DNA of 64,000 nt from Actinomucor elegans (lineage: Eukaryota; Mucoromycota; Mucoromycetes; Mucorales; Mucoraceae). The stretch lies in assembly GCA_026027325.1 (NCBI GenBank), contig JAMSLZ010000018.1:539247-603246 (forward strand), written 5' to 3'. The notes below the pieces were generated by a model. It worked only from the letters and a program-made list of their open reading frames with translations, did no database searches and was not told the origin of the DNA. A program made the position numbers and the translations under genes. Below, in pieces: positions 46,118 through 55,746 of the stretch (position 1 is the stretch's first letter; every line of letters starts with the position of its first letter).

Positions 46118-46197
46118 GTTAACTTGAATTCACTCGAAACGGCAACGATTCTCCTGCAAACCGAGTTAACTTGAAATTCACTCGAAATTCACTCGAA

Positions 46198-46211
46198 TTT
46201 TTCCCATAGTG
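46198..46211. repeat. Right terminal inverted repeat of CACTA element
   Basis: TTTTTCCCATAGTG, the inverse complement of the left end, followed by the AAG target duplication. Confidence 0.9.
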
Positions 46212-46214
46212 AAG

Positions 46215-46877
46215 AAGCAGACATTTGGATTAACTAAAGCTTCTGATTGGATGATAAGTGTACAATTTCACGGAGATTGTAATTTAAACTCATCGAGGCT
46301 GTTGTAAGCAAGCGTAGTTACTGGCACAACTGAAAGCGACCGAATAGAACCTAGTTTTTGCTGCGCAAAAGGTTCGCAGTAGGATATTTGACGTGTTACT
46401 TTATATGGTTAAAGATAAGTCGTAAATGTGGGATATTTTGTAGTATCGTCATTGGGTAAGCTAAAGTAATGTGCACGGTAGCACAGCATATCTATGTCCT
46501 TACAACCAATATATATGATATTTGTCATCGGTAACAGTTGCTTTGATGAAAACAACAGCCGATTCTTCATCATTTTACTGCTGTTTTTTCTAGAATCAAA
46601 AGTTTCCATTTGTCTAATCCTAGCACATTCACCAATTAGATTATCATGGTAGATGAAACAGAAGCTCTTAAACTCGACGATGGTGTAGCCTTAATTTTTT
46701 CGGTGAGACCTTTTTTAATGCGTGCAATATTGAAATTTGTGCTATGTATGATCCTCTCACAGCCAGCCAGTCAGTCTGCGCTGTGCTGCTCTGTGTGGGG
46801 AAAAATAAAAGAAGCTTTAAAAATCCCCCAACCTTTTCTTTCTTTCCTTTTTTTTTTTTTTTTTTTGCTCTGTAAAC
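46215..46877. other. Spacer between CACTA element and bHLH gene
   Basis: No supported gene. Pyrimidine-rich sequence (TTTCTTTCC, then T18) just before 46878 looks like the 5' leader or core promoter of the bHLH gene. Confidence 0.5.
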
Positions 46878-47928
46878 ATGTCAAATCAACAACTAAATAT
46901 TAGTGCTAGTCAACCCTTAAGGCTAAGAAATCCTACTCCATATCACCTGATGGCTACAAACAATAGCGGCTATTCAAGTACACCTCATCCATTAGCCGAT
47001 ATCGAAGTTCAACAAAGCCCCTTCCAACAACAGTACAATAGAGAATCGCCTACCGACCAACAGCAAAACCATATTGAGTTTAATGACTCTTTTTCACAAA
47101 ACCTCATGCATGGCATGTCTTCGCCATTAGCTAATGAATTTGAAGACCATCATAGCCACAATCCCATGTATGATAACCGAGGTTCGTTTAGTTCAACTAA
47201 TATGGTATGTGTTCTATAGTGTACAGTTATAGTATATATACATATTTATCTAACTAAAAAAAAAAAAAATAGAATCACCCTATGGATATACACCGTCGTT
47301 CTTCTACTGCTACGGATATTTCAATACAAAACAATCACTACCAGCATCATAATCACCAGCAACCTGTATTTATCCCGGGAACTAGCCTAGATTCTTCTTC
47401 TGCTGCAGCTCATTCTTTGGCCATGTCTGCACCTGCTAATATGGGTTATGAATATACTAGTTTTTCACAACATGCTCAAGCTATTCCCTCCATCGAAAAC
47501 GTTTCTGCTACCAATACTTCTACCAGTAACAGTTTAGCAAGAAGTTTTGAAGATGATTACACGGTGCAAATGAAGTAAGTTGCTTTTTTTTCTTCTTGTG
47601 TAATCTTTATAACTTACGGTTTTATAGTATGCAACTGATGATGGAAAAGCGTAGACGTAGAAGGGAATCTCATAATGCAGTTGAAAGAAGACGAAGGGAT
47701 AATATTAATGATCGTATCCAAGAACTGTGTAGTTTATTACCAGAAACTGCATTAGAAAGCACAAATCTAGGTCCCAATAATAAACCAAACAAAGGCGCGA
47801 TTTTGAGAAAGTCAGTGGATCATATCCGACAGTTACAGCACGAAGTTCAATCCTATCATCAAAGAGTGGAAGAATTAGAGAGTACGCTCAAAATGTATCA
47901 ACAGCAACAACAACAACAACAGCCGTAG
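46878..47928 (+). CDS. bHLH transcription factor (USF/MITF-like basic region)
   Basis: Three exons (46878-47204, 47273-47574, 47628-47928) give 309 aa. The first 215 residues are low-complexity (Gln, His, Asn, Ser). The C-terminus carries the basic region RRRESHNAVERRRRDNINDR, with the His-Glu-Arg pattern that contacts a CACGTG-type E-box, then helix 1 (IQELCSLLPE), a loop, helix 2 (KGAILRKSVDHIRQLQHEV) and a short leucine-zipper-like helix ending in a poly-Gln run. The fold binds DNA as a dimer in the nucleus. The target pathway is unknown. Intron 1 has an A14 run. Confidence 0.9.
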
Positions 47929-48004
47929 TAGTAAACAAAGATTGATTATAATTTCTTTTTTATATATAATATATATATATATATTTACATATATATAATA
48001 AAGG

Positions 48005-49535
48005 TTAATTCCATGGGTTCTCTTCAGCTTGTGCCCAATCTACTATGATATGACTTCTTTCTTCAATTTCTTCAGTTTCTTCTTGAATACCTGCAAATCC
48101 AACATCCTTCTTTTCTTCTGCTACATGACTAAAGAATTGTTCAGGATCTTCGCTTGCTGTAGTCGATTGTTGCTTTTGATGCTCTCCTGTATTCCAACTA
48201 GCAATCAAATCTGCAAATGCTGTTCTCTTTTGAGGTTCAATGTCTTGTTCCTTGATCACCAGAGGAGAACTGATGGAAGGTTCAATAGGCCCATTCAACA
48301 AAATAGGCTGTCTCAAAGTCGACCATGGATCATCCACTGTGGTGACTGTTGGCGTACTGGCAGAGGGTATTAATCTTTTATTCGGTGGTGTGTCTATTCT
48401 AAGTGCATCCATGGTTAATTCAGGTGAAAAGTACTGTGCAGGTCGCGTAATCGGCTTAAATGTCATGACGTCGTCTGCAAAGGCTCTGGTTGCTTCATCT
48501 TCAAATATCTGATGGTTTTGCAATTGTTCTTCTTCTTCCTCTTCCTCTTCCACTTGCTGTTGAGGTGCGGTAGGTTTTGGTACGATTCGAGGTTGAGGCT
48601 GGATAATTTGTTGACGTGGAGGAGGCGGTGGTGTAGACGTGGCAGTGTTTGTTGTCTCGTTATTAATAACTGGCGAAGAAGGTGCATTGACTGAAACAGC
48701 AGAGGACGCTGATGAAGAGGGTTTCGATTGAGTACTATTTGATTTAAAAAATCGAAAAAAGGATGATGAGGAGGAAACTGTAGGTTTTTGTTCTGCCTTT
48801 TTTTCTTGTTGTTCAATAGGCTTTTTTTCTATTTTTACTTCTTGTTGTTCAATAGGTTTAGTAATTATTGATTGTTCCTTAGGTGCTACCACCATTGGTG
48901 GAGGGGTTGGATTTCTAGGTACTGGTATAACTACAGCAGGACTTTCTTCCTGCTTGGACGGTAGAGTCATATGGGTGACAATAGGACTCTTGTTATGAAT
49001 TGATGCGACAGGCGATGCTCTACTATTCACTCTACTTCTAGTAGTACTTTTGCCACCAAACAGTATATCCTCTTCATCCTCCAAATTACTAGACCTTAAA
49101 GTCGCTGTAGAACGTAGCGAGGTAGTGCTCATCCTTTTGCTATGGCCGTTACTCGTACCCAACTTGGATACATCGATATCTCCAAATATACTACCGCTAC
49201 TTGGACTCAAAGACCCATTCGCCTTGGCGTAAGCACGTCTTGGAGAGGTACTACTGAGAGGTGTGCTACTGCTGAAGTCCAACGGTCCATTACTACTGCT
49301 TGGGCGCGATAAAGGATCATTGGATACGGGAGAGTTGGTACGGCTGCTTTGGCTGGTAGTCCTGCTACTAGATGAGAACAGTGGATCATCTGTTCCAGAC
49401 ACTAAGGCTGCATTCAAAGGATCTATATATTGACTATTAAAGAAATTGTTCCGAATTTATAATAATAATGACTTACGTACCATCGCCAAATAAATGGCCG
49501 TGTTTAGCCCTTTGTTTAGATTTGAAAGAAGACAT
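48005..49535 (-). CDS. Disordered Ser/Pro/Gln-rich protein, unknown function
   Basis: Two exons on the minus strand (49535-49477, 49433-48005) give 495 aa. No folded domain is recognised. The protein starts MSSFKSKQRAKHGHLFGDGT and runs through Ser-rich, Pro-rich and poly-Glu tracts. Short acidic motifs DDPLF, DDPWSTL and ENPWN resemble adaptor-binding DPF/DPW/NPF-type peptides found in endocytic accessory proteins; this is only a suggestion. An alternative splice pair (donor 49480, acceptor near 49421) would also keep frame, so a few residues near residue 20 are uncertain. Its tail-to-tail neighbour is the bHLH gene (77 bp apart) and it is divergent from CSN7. Confidence 0.75.
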
Positions 49536-50319
49536 GGTATGAAGAAGGAGGAATTATAAAACTTGGAAAAGAAACCTTTTTTTTCTGTTATTACACGATA
49601 TCTCTGTGGGTAAGGTAGAAAAAGCGGTCATTCAATTGATGCTTACACCACCATTGTTTGTCAAAGGACACGTGTATAGATACGCTGAGCTCCTTTTTAC
49701 ACTGCTAGGACCAAAAATCACAATCAAATGATATTAATAAAATGCTGTACGCTTCTAGTTCTATTGTATCACGCTTTAACAAGCTTGTGAACTATGTATT
49801 TATAATAGACTCGAGGGCAAAAACATGATATTACGCCTGTTTAGCGGATATTTAATTGATTTTAATGTACATATAAAATAGAGGTGTGTTTTATAATATC
49901 AAACAATTTTCTAGGCACTAATGTACATATTTATATTTTGTTCCATTTTTTTTTTCATATGAAGAATGCAAGTTAAGAACTTAAATCCAGAAAAGGTGAA
50001 TGTTGAGTGTAATTCTCTTTCAATTCGAAAATTTGATATAAAACATTATATAGTTTCTACATCATTCAATGTATAATCCTCTATTTTATAGACTATGTTA
50101 AGCAGCATAGTACTCTTCTAATATGATGACTACAACAACAAACCTCCCTTGCATCAGAAACTCATACTTCTTTGTCTCTTCTTCTACCACCACCCACCAC
50201 CCAAATAACTCCGATAACCAATCATTCTGTGCCGGTATTCGAATCATGCCAACACCAGCAGCTTTCTCAAGCACTTGCCCATTTTGACTTTTGATTATCT
50301 ATCAATTCAAGAAAACACC
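49536..50319. promoter_or_regulatory. Divergent promoter region between the disordered-protein gene and CSN7
   Basis: About 780 bp between two divergent start codons. It contains a 54-codon open frame starting at ATG 50123 and stopping at 50285-50287, 33 bp before the CSN7 ATG, which could be an upstream ORF in the CSN7 leader. No further elements were identified. Confidence 0.4.
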
Positions 50320-51279
50320 ATGAACGACACTAATCTGACCTTGTCGACAAGTCAAAAACTTCAGCCTTTTTTATTATTATCAAAATCTGTTAAAGGCATT
50401 GCCAATAGCAAACTGATCTCGGATGCTTTGAGCGCGCCTGGCGTATATGTATTTACTGAGCTTTATGAATCGCCAAACCTAGTCGAAGTAAATGGAGTTC
50501 ACTAACAGAATAAAGTCATGCTGATACTAAGCTTATACCTTCCTTTTTTTGTTTTGTTTGTTTAACAATAGGCTTCTACTCTACCAGAAGTTGCACCATA
50601 TTATTCTTTGCTTGCCATATTCTTGTATGGTACATACAAAGACTATCAAGGTAAGATCGCGATTTGATTTTTATCAGATATTAACGCGTATTATAGTCAA
50701 CATGGCACAACTGCCTGCATTGAACGAAAATCAAACTAAAAAATTAAAACTATTATCTATCGCTACTCTATCCGAGTCTCAACAGGTAGGATTTGATACA
50801 GACATTTATACACCATGCTTATAATCCTGTAGACACTGCCCTATGACCTGCTTCAATCTTACCTCGATATACCCACTGTACGCGAACTAGAAGATCTCAT
50901 CATTGATGCCTTTTATCAAGGTGTTTTGACGGGAAAACTCGACCAACGTCAGCGCCAACTACAAGTCATGTACAGCATGGGCCGAGATTTAAGACCTCAA
51001 CAGCTGGAAGAAACGATGGCAGCACTTGGCGCATGGTCTGTCAGTACTAATCGCTTATTGGGTGTGTTGGATGCCAAAATTGCAAGTTTACAAGAAGCTG
51101 TGCAAGTCAATGAGCAAGCACACGAGGAATATGCCAATAAAGTCGAGCTTTTGAGACGCGATATTCGAGCCAATACCAATTTGAAAAAGATGGATATCTT
51201 ACCTGTTGATGAATCGATGATTAAAAAAAAGAGCTACAAGCAAGAGTATGCATCACCCGAACGGGTTAAAAAGAGGTAA
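50320..51279 (+). CDS. CSN7: COP9 signalosome subunit 7 (PCI domain)
   Basis: Four exons (50320-50487, 50572-50650, 50697-50785, 50833-51279) give 260 aa. The N-terminal FLLLSKSVKGIANSKLISDA and APGVYVFTELYESPN segment is the CSN7 hallmark. The PCI winged-helix follows (KLKLLSIATLSESQQTLPYD, then VRELEDLIIDAFYQGVLTGK and LDQRQRQLQV). The C-terminus is a coiled helix and a basic tail. CSN7 belongs to the COP9 signalosome that removes Nedd8 from cullins and so controls ubiquitin ligases. Every junction keeps frame. Confidence 0.92.
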
Positions 51280-51463
51280 TGTCCAAAAACTTGTATTAAC
51301 AGCGTTGCAATTTATGTTTTATTGAAAAACTAATAGAACTCAACCGTAGAGGATCAAAACGTTTTATGGTTGGAAGGTCTTGAAATGTTGTATTGAATAA
51401 ATGTCATATATAAGCATATCATAAATACAATGAGTGGAATATGTAGGATTGAGGGTTATAATA

Positions 51464-52668
51464 TTACAGTGGCTTTTGAGCTATCCAGCAGTTGAATCTA
51501 GAGAAGCTTTGGTACTCTTCATATTCATCCAGAACATTCGCTACAGCTAAATCATAATCAGCTGGCGTGATACCCCATTTAGATGCATAAGAGCTCTTCT
51601 TGTTCTTTAATAAGGCCTTTTGGATTTCTTTATTTATAAACCCGAACTGCTTCAGTTCTAATTATACGGGAAGCATGAGTATGTTATATATAATAGTTGA
51701 AAAAGACTAACCTGGCTCTGTGGACCATTCGCCGATAGGAATATCTAGAATACGCTTGTCTACTTGCACAAAGCCCGTTTCTTCTATGGTACCTGCTAAA
51801 GACTCTGATATATCCAAATCTAAACCCATATCTTTACATTGGTCTTTAAAGAAAGTCTGAAAGGCTTGTTGCACAGGGCCTGGACTATGATGCCATAGAT
51901 CAGGTTCTAGTAATTCAATATAACCCCCAGGCTTTAGCACGCGAAACATTTCTTGTAAGAGTTTAGGCCACTGATCTTTGGATATAGACAAATACATGTT
52001 GCGTTGGAAAATACTAATCAATTAGTGTCAATAAAACATACTGGAGTTTCAAAGTAAAACATACAAATCAACTGAATTATCGTTCATTGGCCAGGATTCA
52101 TTTATATTAGTTTGGTTGTACCTCAGATTAGTAGGGTTACCGTGCTGGAAAGCAGGTGGTTTTAAATCTAAACCAAGTACTTGAGAGCTTTGATACTGTG
52201 CTGCCATTTCTAAAGCCCAAATGCCATTGCCAGTGCCTGCTTCAACTATCACTTGTGGTGAGTCGATAGGCGCCCACGTATTTCCTTTACGAGTACTCTT
52301 TAACAAGTAATGCTAAGGTTATTTTTTTAAAAAAAAAAGATATCAGAATAAAGTGAATTCATTGATAAAACTGGTTATTTTTTTTTTTTTTTTTTTACTT
52401 GTCGTTGAAGTCGATCAAATTCTTTCATATCTTCTTCCATAATGGTTGGGTGCATATTTGCTAGACTTTGCTTGCGTCTAGCAAAGAATTCAGAAATGGA
52501 TTTTCGTCGATTGCCCATTGTCTGAGGTGGTGCTTCGTTACTGGTTGCGTGTGGATCTTGGCCTAACCAATCATAGTTTCCCTGAGAAGCTGTAGAAGAA
52601 GGTCTTTTTACTAATTTCTTCTTTCGATTGTTGTTATTGGCAAGCACTTTGCTTGCTTGATTGCCCAT
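51464..52668 (-). CDS. SAM-dependent methyltransferase with possible N-myristoylated N-terminus
   Basis: Four exons on the minus strand (52668-52399, 52312-52065, 52013-51712, 51657-51464) give 337 aa. Residues 1-90 are basic and low-complexity, beginning MGNQASKV, a plausible N-myristoylation signal. The Rossmann methyltransferase part has VIVEAGTGNGIWALEMA (SAM-binding motif I), VLGLDLKPPAF, a post-II Asn/Asp segment and EMFRVLKPGGYIELLEPDLW. The family is the broad Methyltransf_11/25 group common in Mucoromycota; the substrate cannot be inferred. Intron 1 carries a run of about 20 A on the sense strand directly after the donor site. Confidence 0.87.
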
Positions 52669-55600
52669 GAAGATAAAGGAAAGTATAAGGAAAGAAAAGG
52701 GTAATTTAAGTAGACGAATCGATTGCTCTGCTTTTATAACCAATACAATACATTGTTTCAACATAACAGGCAAGTAACACAGTGCATTCATACAGCAGCG
52801 CATTCCAGTCTAATTACTGCAGCAGCAATTGACGCGATTCAAAGTAAAGAAGTTTTATATTGGACGCGTGGTTTTATAAGCTCAGAATCTTTTCGGTTCT
52901 GTTTAAAAGAGCATATTCCTATTGTTTGTGAACTTTAAAAGCTTGTCTTACATGTCAATACAGAAAAAGCAAAAGATTCGTCTTGTACGACAGGGCTTCA
53001 TTTACAACCTACTAGATATATAGTATATTGATACCCTTTTGTACTATTTATTACTACAGTCGGCCCTCGATTTAGTGATGACCCGATTATTACCAGTACT
53101 AGATCGCGACCAATTGGGTTATGTGCTAGTATATTATTTGCTGTAATACACTAGTCACTATTATGAGTGATTATACAATGAAAGAACAATCGGGTTTTTC
53201 ATAGGTATGGGTTATGACTCACTATGAAAGATCTAGATGCAAATTACAGGATGATGATTACATTTTGGATGTGCCGGTTGGGCCTTTTATCATTTCAATC
53301 CTCTACGGAATCATTTGCAAGTAGATAGATGCTTTCATCATCACCACAAAACAGTAGGTTTGTGATCTATATAGTTGGAAGCCAGGACTAAGTTATATAG
53401 TTTAGTCAAAATTAAAGAGGAGCTTTTATTACGCTACAACACGTTCTTTATTTCAGTAAGACGAAAGTCGCTTTTCTTGATCCGATGTCTATCATTCTTT
53501 CCCATGCAATAACATTAAAGGATATGAACTAATAGACGGGTACAAAGCACTTGATGAGACAAAAGAATTAAGGTTTTATTAGATGCAGCAACTCATTCTG
53601 AGTATGGAGTATTAATATAACGTGATGTTTGACCGAAACCATCTGTTGAGAGAGATCTATGATTATCAAATTCAGTGTACTTGAAAGACTATGCCGAATT
53701 ACTACCATTAGTTAATTGGTTGCATATCGAGTGCATTTTTGTAACACGATAGTGCTAATAAATGTTGCAATTCATTTTGACAGAGTACTCGCCATCAGAT
53801 GTCACATTAGACTCGGATCTGTCAAGAGATCTATTGATCATTGAATCTAGTTTATTTCAAAATGTATGTAGTTTAAAGTAGTTATTTAATAGCATATGGT
53901 TGTGCCGATTAACATGATTCTAATAGATACAGCAGCTCATTCCATGAGGTACAAGTCATTAATTGCAACATTATACTTGGAATTCTATTAATTATTAGAT
54001 ACTTTTTTACTGAGTCGCATGTAATTTATAGCGCAGGCCTAACATGGGGAACATTATTTGTGCTTCAGTGAATGAACAATTCTAATAGAAGTAGTGATTC
54101 ATTGTGAACCTTTAACAATTAGATGCCACATTAAATTAGCATCGGCCGGCCCGATTTCAGAAAAATTAAGTTTCGGTTTCTGTCGTAAAGCTTACGAAAA
54201 TCATTTTCTAGGCATAATTGTTAACTAATGTAGGCAAAGCATTTATGTATATAGTATCTTTAACGTTAGAAATAAGCGAGCCATGATTGTATTTTAAAAA
54301 TTACAAAAAAAAAACCTGTAGATTTATGGGGATGGGTATAAACTTTACAATTCGATACATAGTTCAATTTAACACAGATTTTGTTAGTGCAATTTCTGTG
54401 TATCGCCACTTTCATATATATATTAGTCTTGAAAGAGGGAAAGGACTGTATATTCGTCAACCAACAAAATCCCAGAACTAGCATGATGATATGCTTTATA
54501 TTTTTTTTTTAAAGAGGCAAGGTTTATAATGCAGCTCTATTCTTTACAGCCTAATATGTTTTTACATACTTATTTACCAAAGACGAGCTCAATGAATGAT
54601 CATAAAACAAAGTAGGATAGCTCCCAACTCATTAGCAAAGAAACCTCATAGTTTCGATATGAATTGTAACATAGCCCTTATATCATTAGACATATTATTG
54701 AATTCTGCATAATAACTGTTTATATATTATTTGTGTATCAACATGACATGGTCACGTTCTTCAGCTAAAGGGGTATCGGGTATTCTAGATCCAACCATGG
54801 TTTGTTATGCTCTAAAATGCTGTAAGTTCATTAACAGATTGAACAAGAGTTATGACAAAGCGTTATGTAGACGGAGCAAAAGATTCTTTATGAAAATGAG
54901 GGATGAATCAGACCAAGTAAAAATCCCCAGTGTGCAAAAATTTTCTTCAGTTGCATCAGAAGTACCTGTAAAGTATAATCATCACTTTCATTTCATTTTC
55001 CAAAGAATACAATTCTCAAAGGTCGCAACAAGTTCATATATCATATCTGTTGCTTTTGTATCATCATTATCATTCCTTTGCTCTGGAAAATTAACATTGT
55101 GGACAATACTGATTATAAAAGCCACAAAGAAGCACTTGATTTCTCGGTCTTTTTTTTTCACACACTTTACGTCTCCCTTTATGTAGGCTTTGGTACCTGA
55201 GAAGAAAAGTAACTAATATTCAATCCTTTTCCAAACTGCTTTACGCGTCTTGTTCATTTGTTTAGAATAGTAGATAAAACTCTGTGTTATGAATGCACAT
55301 GTTATATATCAAACCCCAAACAAAAGCAGTCAAAACAGTAAACCAGTAGAGAACTACAGGGATAGAACGTCAGTCTTATCTATCATCAAGCATTACCCAA
55401 ACGACGTCAAGAGTTGTCAGAAATAGACACGAGAAAATGCAAAGATAAACTTTCAAAATATCGCTAATATAAAAAATACAGTGTCCACACAAAGAAATGA
55501 CTCAACCTAAGATCATTTTATTTGTGATGAAGAGAGAAAAAGGAAAAAGGATCTGGAAGAAACTACAATCAGAGTCACTGACTAAAATACAGTCACATCA

Positions 55601-55746
55601 CAGGAACTGATCTCGAAAAAATTTCTCTAGCAGTCACACTCATTTCAGGTATAAATACTGCTTGGAAATTGAACTCTTTTACAGAGGGGGGTTATCAACC
55701 CTCCACAATTTTTTGTTAAATAAACCTTTCTATACTTAAATACAAT
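52669..55746. other. Gene-poor region rich in dispersed repeats
   Basis: About 3 kb with no supported gene. Minus-oriented copies of the approximately 70-bp repeat occur near 53582-53658, 53763-53832, 53929-53970 and 54090-54160, the densest cluster in the window. A 147-codon frame from ATG 54743 has no recognisable features. Confidence 0.55.

Larger units (their letters stand above)
40973..46211 (-). mobile_element. CACTA (CMC/EnSpm, Plavaka-like) DNA transposon, apparently complete
   Basis: A 5239-bp element whose ends read CACTATGGGAAAAA inward on both sides. Flanking AAG triplets (40970-40972 and 46212-46214) form the 3-bp target-site duplication expected of CACTA elements. It contains a six-exon TNP2-type transposase gene on the minus strand and a divergent two-exon gene on the plus strand. 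Both ends carry many GTGAATT/TTCACT subterminal motifs, including a six-unit 39-bp array at the right end. All splice joins in both genes keep frame, so the copy looks autonomous and young. It separates the Kre9-like gene from the bHLH gene. Confidence 0.93.

Noticed and set aside
46409..46609. 66-codon minus-strand ORF right of the CACTA element
   Set aside because: No conserved features and no credible splice partner.
46646..46903. 85-codon plus-strand ORF overlapping the bHLH start
   Set aside because: It ends inside the T-rich leader and overlaps the bHLH ATG in another frame; more likely upstream sequence.
54743..55186. 147-codon plus-strand ORF in the spacer before IMPDH
   Set aside because: No signal, domain or repeat is recognisable, it sits in repeat-rich DNA, and its end runs through T-rich sequence. 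Could be real but cannot be supported.
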